Positions 20,920-32,067 of a DNA stretch of 64,000 nt are shown here, in pieces. The stretch's first letter is position 1. The number at the start of each line of letters is the position of its first letter. Origin of the DNA: Schistocephalus solidus. Taxonomy: Eukaryota > Platyhelminthes > Cestoda > Diphyllobothriidea > Diphyllobothriidae. The notes beneath the pieces are model-generated. The model was not told the origin of the DNA. It worked only from the letters and a program-made list of their open reading frames with translations, and ran no database searches. A program made the translations under genes and the position numbers. The stretch covers positions 1 to 64,000 of the forward strand of contig WEDG01004507.1 in the NCBI GenBank assembly GCA_017591395.1, given 5' to 3'.

Positions 20920-21330
20920 CCACTTACATTTCTGACGTTGGATTATCAAAAATTTACTGCGGTAGAAGATAGCAGTTGGCTCCGAGTTGTTCTATAGAAT
21001 AACTACTCTTTACTCGTTAATGGTGTCTGTCGCCCAACCCCACGCCAGCGAGGATTGCTATCTCTGTCTATCGAAGGCATTTTATGCCACGGCTGACTTA
21101 AATCTGAAGTAATGCTTGATTGCAGGTGACTTCAATCTTCCTAAAGTTCAATTGTTTCCACGTTCCGGTCCTGTATAGTGTGAAGAATTACTTGAGGCCA
21201 TAGCTATCGGCATGTGGGACCAGACAGTTGATTTTCCCACCCGAGGATCAAACATACTTGATCTTAATTTCTGTAGAGGTTGTCAGCCATTTTTAGTGTC
21301 ACCTTTAGACCCACTTGGGATTTCTGTCCA
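20920..21330 (+). pseudogene. Family C endonuclease domain
   Basis: Reads DYQKFTAVEDSSWLRVVL, then AGDFNLPKVQLFP (GDFN motif kept) and QTVDFPTRGSNILDLNFC, a typical late endonuclease motif. The SDH position has decayed (PLGISVHAIFF). Stops and frameshifts divide the segments. The N-terminal catalytic motifs are not readable. Confidence 0.6.
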
Positions 21331-21845
21331 TGCCATATTTTTTTACACTATAACTCAAGGCTGCCGAAACGTTTGTCAAAAAAATTGTTTTTTCCGTGAT
21401 TTCCAATCAGCAAATATATGGGAATTACTGACACATCTAAATTCACATGAGTTTACTGACTTCTTACTACGTTTTTGATGTGAATGTTTGTACTGATACA
21501 CTCTACCAAGTTCTAGATCCACTAATTTCTCGTTTTGTTCCCCATAATAAAATGCTTAATTTCAAGGATGAAGTCTACCTCCCTTTATCTTTCCGACGTA
21601 GATTGCGTATACAATCACGTTGTTTTCATCTATAAAACGATGCTTCCGTCCTGCCCTTGATCGAACTAAACTATCAGCAGGCTTAGAGGCTGCCTGAATA
21701 AAAACATGTAGCCGATGAGGTCAACTTTGACGAAAACCCTTCGTTTACTGTTGCCAAGCTCTTTTCGCGCACAGTAAAAGCACAGAGAAAAACACAGCAG
21801 CCCATATTTCGAGATGCCCTAGGAAACACCATAGCTGACGCTAAG

Positions 21846-22940
21846 TTGATGGCCCATAGCTTCAATGCTTTCTTGTCCAGAACGTTTAGTGAACATTTGG
21901 TCGCTCCCTTTCTGACAATCCGGATTTCAACCGGTAACGTCCTCGAAACCATAAATTTTACCCTCTGGGACGTGACCGTAGCCATACGGCATTTTCATCA
22001 ATCTTACAGTCCTGAACCAGATGGTGTCCTGGTCAGCGTTCTAAAGGCTGACGCAAATGATATATTTCCGTCCCTTATGTGAAAGATAGTTCATATTGCT
22101 CTTGAAAGCGAAATCTCACCTATTTTATGGTAGGAATCGCACATTCTGCCTATACCCAAACACGACCAATCTAGCTCATTTGATGACTTTAGGCCAATAA
22201 ATACACTTCCCGCAGGCTCGAAGATCTAGGAGACCTTAATCAAAGACGAGATTATGCGTCACCTAACAGAGAACAATCTACTTAATGCGGCTCAGCATGA
22301 GTTCCTCGAAAGAATATCTTGTGACACCTGCCAATTATCTTTATTTGATCATGTGCTACAATCTAGACACTGCGGTCTTATACTTTACACCGTTTTCTTC
22401 GATTTGCCTAAGGCTTTTGATCATGTTAAACATGACCTCCTCCTGCTTATATTTGCCTCCTTTTACATAGGTAACAAGCTTCTGAACTTAATATCCTCCT
22501 ATTTGGATGCATGCACACAACCATTTAAAATTTTCAGTGTTATCACCAACCCCACACATGTGAGGAATGGAGTTAGCAGGGAAGCGTGCATAGCCCGCTC
22601 TTATTTTGCCTTTTTGTCAACGATGGTTCTGATTGTTTTCAGTATGGTAGGCCCTTAATGTACGCTGATGATTTAAAAGTTGCCTATCAAGATAAACCGG
22701 CCGATTGCAACGTCATACTTGAGCCCTTAAAAAAGGATGGTTACGCCTTCGCTCCGTGGTGTTGCACATGGCGCCTTTCCCTTTCTTGGCACAAAGGCCC
22801 GCTATGGTTCTTGGCAAAAACCATCAGTCCCGACTTAGCATAGACGGTCACGACCTTAATGTGCTCGGATTTACAAAGGATCTGGGCATATCATATTCTA
22901 GAAGACTTTATCTGTCAGAACACTGCGCCCTGCTAGTCTA
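21846..22940 (+). pseudogene. Family C reverse transcriptase
   Basis: Segments read SPEPDGVLVSVLKADANDIF, NNLLNAAQHEFLERISCDTC, TVFFDLPKAFDHVKHDLLLL (motif A aspartate kept) and PLMYADDLKVAYQDKPADCN (motif C kept). GVPQG has decayed to GVSRE. After YADD the palm end reads AKTISPDLAIDGHDLNVLGF across a stop. At least three frames are needed to read it. Confidence 0.7.
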
Positions 22941-23114
22941 AAACGTACACCAAACTGCTGGGATTATTCCCAGAAATTTAAGGATCATCAATATTGAACC
23001 AGCCTTTATAAAATGTGCATTACACCTTGTCTGGAATACTGTTCGTTTCTATTTAACCTTCTGCATGCTAGCGAACGGAAGAAGAGAGAATCGGTCCAGC
23101 ATTTCTTTACTCAG

Positions 23115-24081
23115 TGTTTTTACCTCCAAATATGCTTTGATATGAAATAATCTTCCACTGGAAATAAGGTTGTCATCTACATTAGCTATTTTCGAAACCA
23201 AATTACGTAAACATTCAACTTCTGAAGATATAAAGTCCTTATTGTCTGCTTCCTTCCCAAACTCCCAACTTTTGGATTTTGAAAAGGGTCCTTCTGCTTT
23301 TTGAGGCAGTTCCCTTGATATTATATTGAATTATAAAAATGTTTTCACCATCCTCTGCAGATTCAATCTTCGCATTCACTTTTTCTTCCCCTCCTTTTAA
23401 ACTAGCATCGCCAACTCTTGACAACCTTGATACTTTCCTCCGATTTTGCAACCCTGACGATGGTCTCCGGGATTTGCTGATGATCGCGGCGGGTTCTGAT
23501 GTTTTCGCCTCTTTGTTAGTGGACTATGCAGTCAGGAAGGGTCACATCTTGGTGATGATCTCTGAACCTCTACTTTCCCCTTCTTCATTTCGACCATGTT
23601 GTCTACAATGAGTTCCTCCACTCTCAACTCCATGGTGGTTATAAAACAGTAGCTCTGACTGTTATATTATCTCTCACGCGACAAGGAACGTTCCGGATCC
23701 TCATACGTTGTCAGCAACATCAAAATACTATCCCATTGCATCGTACAAATTCCCATCAACTCTAGCTATTAAGTTTATGGGGAAGTAGTTTTTTCTCCTA
23801 GTTTTTTTAAATTGGTGGCTTGCTGAACTCCGCCCCCAATTCAACCGTAGGAGTTTTTTACTGCTTCTCTTCTAGTTCACCGTATATGCCAAAGATTGTT
23901 GACTTTTGCTTTAAAAATGGCAAATCGTTCTGAATCGTATATGCCTACCATAGTACTCATTTCTGCTGTTCATATGGCTGCTCATATAGTACAACAATTA
24001 TCCCATTTATTTATACCATGGTACTAAGTTTGTAATGGTGGGGCCCTCTGGGCCTTAAATATACTATTTCATTTATATTTA
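23115..24081 (+). mobile_element. Family B 3' fragment inserted into family C
   Basis: Left of the insert the family C thumb reads VQHFFTQ (to 23114). Right of it the same protein continues as KRVFSSEHRNYPTINAVS (from 24082). The uninterrupted copy at about 27260-27320 reads VQHFFTKRILSSEKRNLTTN without a gap, which defines the insertion. The insert starts with the family B RT end (NNLPLEIRLSSTLAIFETKL at about 23145) and continues with the same 3' UTR as 19172-19941. Confidence 0.8.
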
Positions 24082-24834
24082 AAAAGAGTTTTCTCTTCAG
24101 AACATCGAAACTATCCTACCATAAATGCTGTGAGCTTACTAACCTCGACCCATTGTGGCTTTGCAGATTACAGAATGGATTATTTTTACTGTTTACGCTT
24201 TTAAACAGTTGTTACTTTAAACCCCTTACTATTCTCAGGCAGCTCCACCACTCTCGTCGCACCAGCCATCGAGATGTCTTTTTATTTCTTCCTCTGGCAT
24301 GCACAGTAAGATACCGCCAGTTTTTTTTCGGCGGCTGCCATAAAAATCTGGAATAAGCTACCCAGAAGTTTCAAAATTCAGCAAAGCTATCCTTTGTTTA
24401 AGAGATCTGTCACTAGGTTTCTACATTCAGGACACCTTTCAAGAATTTTGGGTGCTGACTTGATTTAATCTCTCTTCAGTTCTGATGGTGTTCGTGGAGT
24501 CTGAACCCTGTACCAGGCTTCATGTTGAGGGCAATATTGCTGGCTCTGCAGTCCGTAATCGGCTAATTCCTCAGTTAAGAGTGAGCAACCGTTCACAGAC
24601 ACTACCTTACCTGGTGCAGAATACCGGATCCATAACCCTGAAAGGAGAAGTACTACACCGTGCGCCTGCTTCAACCCTTCCCCGTCCTGAACTTTAGTCA
24701 GTCAATGATCTGCAGTTTTTTCTCCTGAAGAGCACTTAAATGAACTATCAGGGGTTTTTTACTGTCAGCTCGACCATCTACGTTATATCTCTTTTGCTCG
24801 TGCCTGTAAATTGGCACTGTATAAATAAATAAAA
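24082..24834 (+). mobile_element. Family C thumb end and 3' UTR
   Basis: Resumes the RT thumb (KIWNKLPRSFKIQQSYPLFK, RSVTRFLHSG near 24440). A 3' UTR of about 390 bp follows and aligns with 27620-28045. It ends with an ATAA microsatellite. The 24465-24697 ORFs on either strand are shadows in this UTR. Confidence 0.65.
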
Positions 24835-24839
24835 TTCCC

Positions 24840-25600
24840 GAATAAACTTTCAGCGCGCCCAAGAGCGTATCTTAGATCACCGGAGCCCTTAGAAGGCCCA
24901 CTTACCAAAATTCTGCAGTCAACTCAGGAAATTAAAGTACTGAGCACTTGTCACCTCCAAAAGCGCTCAGCCCAAATATCAGATTCAGCACGTCCACGAC
25001 AAATAAATGTTCTTTTAAGGAACTTCGGGCATTGAAATGGCCATAGTGAGGTTTCTCGGTCAAACAACACATCGAATTAGACACTTTAATGCCATTAATT
25101 GTTGTTATCCGGTCACTGAAACTCTGAAAAGGAAACAGAATCTTGCGATCTACAACTAGTAACTAACGCAGCATTCTTCTTTTTTGTTTAACAGAACCAT
25201 ACCTAATGCTCAGGTTATTTCTCCCTCAGTAAGTCTTGCGTCTGATAAGGATACGTGAAAGGTAGCACTCAACCTCTCTGGACCTGATGATCTTGAAATT
25301 CTCTGATCAGCATTGATTTGGCGCCGTGTCTACCTCACTAGGACAAAGCGACAAAATTTAACTTCTATATGAATGTTCATACCTTTGGTGTCTAATAGAC
25401 CACCAAAATTAGCCAAAATATTTGGCGCAGTTGATTCGATTTTATGAAGGTCAGGTTAATTTGTAGTCTAGGAATTCGATTTCCCTGCAACTTGGTCTAG
25501 GATTGGGAACGGTCAGTAAGTACTTGCACATTTGCCTCAGAAACAGCCATTTGACTTCAGTTAAGAGACCGAGTAGCAAGCCTCGATGGTTGATACAAAC
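24840..25600. other. mostly unassigned, possible RT scrap
   Basis: One plus-strand frame near 25262 reads ALNLSGPDDLEIL, resembling the SGPD connector that precedes LINE RT domains, but the frame ends at once. Nothing else is recognisable. Confidence 0.25.
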
Positions 25601-25879
25601 TTTTAAATGAGAAAAGATCAAAAAGTGGAGGCTGTTTATGAAATCTTTTACCAAGATGAACCCCATGTCAATAAATGTATGCACGATTCAAAAATACATA
25701 TTCAAGCAATCTTTCCTCAGAGCACGGCAAGATATCGAAGTAGGCATGCTGAACCGCACTGTGGAGGATCTGAAAATCTAAAGGGGTTATATAAGTCGGA
25801 TACCGTGAAACGAAGAAAAGTACTAAAATCCATGAAGGTCATCAGATTGAAGCAAATATTTATAGATTTCCAGTTTTTT

Positions 25880-26255
25880 AAGTGCATATTTCCAAGGAAA
25901 CCTGAATTTGCTCCTCCCAACTACTTCTTAAGGAAAATTCCATCGATTGAAACTTCTTTTTTGCTAAAAGGTTTTTTCGTAAAAAAACTGCTGGTGATGA
26001 CGGAGTTAAGGTTTCCAGGTCCCAATAAAATTCCAGTAAAACTGCTGAAAGAGCTCATGATGGACCTAGCCCAACATTTCTCTAGGCTATACAAAACTTA
26101 ATTTCAATCTAGCTGTTGGTCAACCAATTGTAAATCTCCACGGATCACACAGCTGTAGAGAAGCGGTAGAAAATTCTCAATAAACAAAGAGAGAGTAGTA
26201 AGTCTCTCTTATAGGTGCTACCTAAGTAGTAAGAAATATCTTAAAAAGTGACAAT
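25880..26255 (+). pseudogene. Family A RT, N-terminal connector and fingers
   Basis: The end of a 164-codon open frame reads LRFPGPNKIPVKLLKELMMD and LAQHFSRLYKT. Beyond a stop the reading continues as STNCKSPRITQL and then RVVSLSYRCYL. These match SPGPDEVPAKLLKELARELA, WKSAWITPLYKGG and NYRPVSLTSVCCKIM of the RT at 36-38 kb. The first ~90 codons of the open frame (25607-25880) do not match anything I know. The copy ends near the motif before the palm, and the next family A copy at 29.6 kb overlaps it, so they are separate insertions. Confidence 0.55.
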
Positions 26256-26259
26256 GCGT

Positions 26260-26885
26260 TTCCTAAATCCGTATAATGTTCTTGCTTTCCTCCAACATGA
26301 ATTTCCCAGGGGCAGATTTTGCGTGACACAGACAGACGGCTGCAAGATGAAATGACCTCAACGTTCCGCATTAGGTATGGTCAGGACTTCCATCTTGTAC
26401 CCGGTGACATCTTCGGGTCGACAAACACAAGGGAACTGTGATTGTGTCAAAGCAAAACTACATGTGACTGTAGCTCGTTTGGATTGAGCGAAGTTCTTCA
26501 CCGAACAGAGGGATTGAAGTATGGAATATTTCAAATGTGAACGTGGTTTGGTCAACTTCTACGGGCGAATTTAAGGGGAACCTGGACGAGTATAGCACTG
26601 GTATTCATTAGTCCCTCCGCACATTAATGATATGAACCTCCTTGGCTGTTGTCGTTTCTTTGGCGCCTTATTTTAACTAATTATTTCTTCCTAATACTGA
26701 ACCCGTTTCAGTCATGTTTGTTTATGAAGTTTAGTTATTATATCTATCTCATTATGCAAAATCACTGATAGTTGCCTTGGATCTTGGCAGCAAATAACAT
26801 CGCATCACATTCTCAGTAGCATAGTTGTAGTCGAAGGGACTAGCGTTCACCACACCGACTAATTTACCTATCTTGGTTTATGCCA
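26260..26885. other. no recognisable gene
   Basis: About 630 bp between LINE fragments. The only ORF over 60 codons (26358-26555, minus) has no motif. Confidence 0.3.
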
Positions 26886-26889
26886 CAAT

Positions 26890-28045
26890 CATTCGGAACG
26901 AATACTGTGTTGTAAGATGCTGCACATGGGGTCTTTGCCTTTCTTGGTAAAACTGCTCCATTATGGTTGTTGGGGACGATCGTCAGCCTCAAATAAGCAT
27001 AGATAGTCACGGCGTAACTGTTCCCAAGTTATTTAGCATCTGAAGCATATCATATTCTGACGGCTTCAATCTTTTAAAGCACTGCACTCTGATTGTCTCA
27101 AAAGCATGCAGAACTTGCCTGTTTGTCTTCAGATAGTATAAAACTAGGTATATTATAATCAGCCTATATAATATGTACGTTTGGCCCGGCCTGGAATACT
27201 GCTAGTTCTATTTATCCTTCTGCGCGCTAGTGAGCGGAAGAAAATAGAAGCTGTCCAGCATTTTTTTACTAAACGAATTTTGTCCTCAGAAAAGCGTAAT
27301 TTGACTACAAACAATGCTGTGTGATTATAAGCCTTGTTTCTTTGTGGTTTTCCCGAAGACGTTCGAACATGTTTTGCTGTATAAGCTTTTAAGTAGTCGT
27401 ACCTTTTTTCCCCTAACTATTCTGAGTCAACTCGACCACTGTCGGTGGAGGTCACTGCGATTTCTTTTGATTTCTTCGTCTGTCACGCACAAATAGGTAT
27501 CGTCAGTTCTTTTCCGTAAAAGCCATTGCAATGTAGAATAAGCTACAAAGAAATGTAAAAATTCCGCAAAATTATCCTTTGCTTAAGATATCTATCACTA
27601 GTTTTCTGCATTCAGAATACCTTCCATGAATTCTGGTTGTCGAATCAGTTGAACGTATCTTTCGCGGTCATGGAGTTCGCGGCCTCTGTGCGCTTTGCCA
27701 GATCTCATCTTAAGGACACCGCTGCTGGCTCTGAAGCCCTAAACCATTGAATTCCTAGGCCGGAAATGAGCGACCGGTTACCTATGCACACGTTTCTGGT
27801 GCAGAATCCCGTTGCCGTGAAAAGGAATGGAACCTGAAAACACACACTGCCCTTTTGTGAAGCCTTTCTTTTTCCGAGCTGCTATCGTTCCAGGGGCTAC
27901 ATTTTTTTCCTGACATTCCCGAATTACTGAAAAACGCGAATAACAATATTTCTTTTCATGCGTTATTTTCACTGCTAGCTCGATGAACACTTTATATTTC
28001 CTTTGGTATTGCCTGCAAACTGGCTCTAAATACAATTATTTGTTT
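26890..28045 (+). mobile_element. Family C LINE, 3' copy without the nested insertion
   Basis: Starts in the RT near GTAAGATGCTGCACATGG, which corresponds to the post-YADD region of the 20.8 kb copy. It runs through the thumb (PGLEYC near 27190; VQHFFTKRILSSEKRN near 27258) and a 3' UTR that aligns with 24440-24834 (for example CTGCTGGCTCTGAAG, GGTGCAGAATCCCG). The reading frame is heavily broken. It ends near TTGGCTCTAAATACAATTATT at about 28043. Confidence 0.65.
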
Positions 28046-28049
28046 AGGT

Positions 28050-29600
28050 ATTTACGATTTCTCCATGTGCTTTATGTCCCTTCTCCGAAAATTTCGGAAA
28101 TCCCTCCGTGTAGTCTAACGAGTAGGGAGTTCAGATGTGCGCGCTTACATTATCCTAAAATAAACCGAACATAACTTAGGTTCACATAGAGAAGTACATA
28201 ATTAAATGGACCTGTTAGTGGTAAACCTGCTTGTCGGATGGTACTAGACCGAAATGCTGATTGAATAATAAGATAGGATTGGGTAGCGATAGCGAGTTCT
28301 CATATGTTGAGCTTGGGTCCTTTTCTTTAACAGATGTTGTTTCAATTGGTCTTCCAACTAATGTGTGACTCACAGGCAGTAAGCTCAATCTTTAGACTAG
28401 GCATCAGTCGCAGACAAGCTATTTACTGTTAAGGACATTAGAATGGTTGCTCATAAGCGCAATGTAAATCGATGTCGGGTTTAAAATCCAACTATTGAGG
28501 TCGCAAATTTTAATTCAACATCAAGAGAAACTGATCTTACGAACGATATTTAAGGACTTTGGATTGAGGAGTTGTTGGATAGGTTACACCCAACTCGTAG
28601 TCTGAAGGGATGCCACACTTTTGTCCATCTTCTCTTAATTAAAGTCATATTTACCATTTAAATTACGTCTGTGAGTAATGCAAAGTGTTGGAGTCATTTT
28701 CTGACCCGAATATGCTAATAATTAAGGCATTTTCACTCCTGACGTATTGATCATGTTGTAACACCGCTCAAAACAGTCAATGAGGCAGAAAAATAAGTTC
28801 ACTCCCGTTCGAACAGCCGCTAATATATCGTATGAAAAATTCTCGTTCTTTATGCAACCTTTTGTGGTTCAAAAAGCATGGTCTTCTTACACATTCCTAG
28901 CACGCGTGGTACAAATGGCTTTAAATTATGCATTTATGTTTGTTCGTGTTAGTTCTAACCTACACCGAGAGCATTTTCCGATAAGCTCTATCTACTTCAG
29001 CTGCGTCAAAAGCGAAAATGAGTAGATATCTAACTAGGAAAAAATTCAGTGCAGTGATTTAGCGAACTACTGGTATTTTTTGTAAAGTCATATGATCTTA
29101 ATTCAATGTATGGGAAAAAAATGTTCAAGTGTCAACTCATCCATCAATAAGTACTTCGCAGCGTGTCACCAATCGGGGACCTCGACCTACACGCCTTCAA
29201 ATGACTCAACGTAGTAGATCAGCGAAACATGTTTATATGATGCTCATTAGTAAAGTATGACTTTCAAGGATGCCTGATTGCCTGTCAAAAGCAAAAGCTT
29301 TCGCCTGTTTTGGCCAGCCAGCGCTCTGATCACAGTTTTATATTAACTATGACTGTTCATGGTTTGTGACCCTGCTAGATCTTAAATATTATTTTCCATT
29401 TTTTTATCACTCAAGCCAGTTTCTTGGTTACGTATTAGTCTCTTTCTCCTTTTTCAAACCTCGTGTTTGTTAGATTGTTGGCGCTCTGATTTATCCGTCT
29501 GGGAACAACTAAGTCTGCTGAAAGCTCCAGCACTCATTCAGAGGTCCAAACGCATGCAGATCCTAACAGAAGCACAACGAGATTCAAAAGGACCTTTACT
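28050..29600. other. no recognisable gene
   Basis: About 1.5 kb with scattered stops. The 81-codon frame at 28780-29025 shows no domain and starts on a lone ATG without coding bias that I can see. Confidence 0.35.
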
Positions 29601-31141
29601 TTAAAGAAATATCCTTCCCTCTTACCCTGAACTTGGTCAGAAATAGTTCGATACTGGAACTCTCACCACAGATTTGAGAAAAGCCCACATAACACCACTT
29701 CACGAAAGCAGAAGTCGTGCAATTGTAAACAACTATAGGCCCATCAGTGTGACATACATCTGCTGCAATATTATGGAGAAGGTCCTCAAAGAGGAATTGA
29801 TGACTTATTTGAAAACGCCCAACAATACCGCTTTCGTAGGTGAAGATTGTGCGTTACAAACTTGCTTTATACGGTGCAAAGCTGTACAAAAGCATTCGAC
29901 GCAAAAGACACAATGCATGCGGGCCTAAATTGATTTCCTGAAGGCCTTTGATACTGTTCCGTATCAGCATCTCCTGTACAAGTTGAGAGTTCTGGGTATC
30001 GGTGACAAACTTCCTACGTGGATCGATAATTTTCTTATTGGCTGTCCCCAAGTTATCTGTGTAGGGAAGAGCGACCAAGGTGCACAGTCAAAGAGTGTGG
30101 TGTCTCACAAGTTTCGCTTCTCGGACTGACCCTCTTTCTTAAATTAATTATTTATTTATCGATTTATTTATTGCATACAGGATTTAGACTTTGAGTGTGC
30201 CATTTTTGTGGGTGATATGAAAATAAGGAAAGTCATCCACAATGGTGCTGACAAAGCCGAAGTCCAAGAAAATTGCCTCTGACTGGACGCGAAGTCCCAC
30301 AGATGGCTCCTGTCCTTCAAACTCGACTAAATGTACCCTGCTGCGTCTGGAAAACCGAAACCCATTCCCTTATACGTGACCTAACTATTTGAATGGAAAG
30401 GCACTCCCGAAAAGCAGTAACACAGAAAGATCTCGGCGTTTGGATGAAAGGCAATGTTACAGGGCGGCTAAAGCCGCAAATGCAATGCTCTACGACATCA
30501 AAAGGACATTTACCGTTTTCGACCAAGATTTCTTATCTAGAGTCCTCGGTACTTTTTTAAGGCCACATCTTGTATACGCGATCCAGGCTTCAAGACCGTC
30601 AATGCAGCAGGTGAGCCACTAAATCAGTAAGGGTTCAAGCTGCACTACCATGTGAGATCTGCCTAAATAACCTATATCTCTATCCTCTGAGTTATAAGCA
30701 GTTGCGCGGAGACTTGATGCAAACTTTCCACATATTGCATGAATTGGACTGTGCCCTCCTGTGTGATGACTTTTCCAATTTGCCACCACAACTAATCTCC
30801 GGGGGCACCCCATCAAACTATGTCTGCCTCAAGGAAGATTAGAGATGAGGAAGTATTTTTTCTCAAAACATGCAATCGAACAGTGGAAAAACCTATCCGA
30901 GGTGATTTTATTGTCTCAGTCTGTGGAGACATTTAACCATTGGCTTGATCTACATATGCTCTAGTACCACATGTACTGTGTGACTACCTAACCGTACGGC
31001 ACCAGTGTAATATGTTCCCTGTCTGCATTCACTTAACAGCAATTTTAACATTGTTTCTAATTATTGAGGTTTTATGTTATAAATAGGGCTTTCAAAAGCG
31101 CGAGCCTATACTTCTTCAAATAAACTCACCTGAACTGAACG
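29600..31141 (+). pseudogene. Family A LINE RT, thumb and 3' end
   Basis: Reads TTDLRKAHITPLHESRSR and VNNYRPISVTYICCNIMEKV, then IDFLKAFDTVPYQHLLYKL (motif A aspartate kept), KLPTWIDNFLIG, CAIFVGDMKIRKVIHNGADK (FADD decayed to FVGD, so one catalytic aspartate is lost) and the thumb, to LISGGTPSNYVCLKED near 30840. A short AT-rich ATTTATT stretch (30140-30175) interrupts the palm just before motif C. The 3' end is probably at CACCTGAACTGAAC (31128-31141). Multiple stops and frameshifts are present. Confidence 0.7.
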
Positions 31142-31950
31142 ACCGCTGGAGGATTGTGTACGCGTCTGGTTTAATTACTTTATTTCAGACAAGAGAAGGA
31201 AAGAATCTTAACTATCACCCATACGAATTTTTTCTTTTGAATCCGTTTAAACTTTTGTCTTGATTGTTTTCCTCAATGTGTTGTTGGTCGTTTACCTTAA
31301 TTATACTTCCTGAGCCACGATGTTCCTGATATGTTTTAATCTGCTCATGTTCACGCGATTTTTTAAAGGGACTTTTCGTGCGTGGTTTCAACTAGTCTGC
31401 CTGTCGCTTTTTATCCAGACAACTATCCCCCACCATATATAAGGTTAAACTTGATACCCTTATCTTACTTCCGTCGCGTTTCTATTCTCCAACTGTTGTG
31501 GCATGTAGCGTTTTGCATGACTCATTTTCCGAACTGGGCAGATTAATATAAATCTGCCCAGTTCTAAATATGGATATTTTTTGTTTCCTGCCACCATCTA
31601 TTTTACCGCGCAAAAAAACTTAAGGCAGGCCGTTATTCGTTAGAATTGAGTTATCTTCTATTTAATACCCCTATTCATGTGTTATCCAGCTGAGTATTAC
31701 TAGTAATACCCAGCTGGTCCAGCATCTCCAATTTTGCTTCGAGTCTGTAGCAAGTTGTCAGATTGGCTGACAGAGCGTTACCTGCGCCAGTCACCCATTC
31801 TTGCTATGCCGTCCATCTGACTGCAGCAGTCAGTGACTCACTCGCAGGGTCTCTTACCAGGACATTCTGTTCGTTGCGATGGTGATTTTCTCAAAGCTCT
31901 TTGATTATTCACCTGCGTTCTTCTAAATCGACCGATTTATTTCCACCCAA
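31142..31950. other. region upstream of the ADO gene
   Basis: No coding sequence recognised. A near-perfect palindrome, CTGGGCAGATTAATATAAATCTGCCCAG, spans about 31536-31563 (in parts: GGGCAGATT, spacer, AATCTGCCC). A second inverted stretch, CAGCTG-GTATTACTAGTAATACCCAGCTG, lies near 31687-31714. Either could be regulatory or chance. A promoter for ADO presumably lies in this interval, but no TATA or initiator can be assigned with confidence. Confidence 0.35.
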
Positions 31951-31980
31951 TTCCTATCTTTTCATTTTTGTGCATTTTAG
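31951..31980 (+). promoter_or_regulatory. Splice or trans-splice acceptor-like tract before ADO
   Basis: A pyrimidine-rich run (TTCCTATCTTTTCATTTTTG) ends in GCATTTTAG at 31972-31980, 87 bp before the ADO start codon. This is a textbook 3' splice site. It could accept a 5' non-coding exon or a spliced leader, since spliced-leader trans-splicing is known in tapeworms. The sequence alone cannot choose between them. Confidence 0.5.
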
Positions 31981-31997
31981 TTCAGGACACCTTAGCG

Positions 31998-32033
31998 ATG
32001 GAAATTCGGTGTTGCTCTGTTGTCATCTCTTGA
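31998..32033 (+). promoter_or_regulatory. Upstream ORF (11 codons) before ADO
   Basis: ATG at 31998-32000 opens an 11-codon frame that ends in TGA at 32031-32033, 34 bp before the ADO ATG and in a different frame. If the mRNA begins near the acceptor at 31980, this uORF would be in the leader and could dampen translation. Confidence 0.35.
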
Positions 32034-32067
32034 TGCATTGGATGGCTTCATCTCTTACTTTCCAAAA

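Larger units (their letters stand above)
20765..24834 (+). mobile_element. Family C LINE, interrupted by a family B tail
   Basis: Contains endonuclease (about 20920-21330), RT (21846-22940), thumb (22940-23114 and 24082-24440) and a 3' UTR ending in CTGTATAAATAAATAAAA at about 24834. A 967 bp insertion at 23115-24081 splits the thumb. Family C shares the YADD type and tail style with family B but differs in thumb and 3' UTR. A second, uninterrupted 3' copy lies at 26.9-28.0 kb. Confidence 0.7.

Noticed and set aside
32020..32067. Upstream extension of ADO to a TTG codon
   Set aside because: TTG is not a usual eukaryotic start; the ATG at 32068 has a good context and gives a length close to the family.
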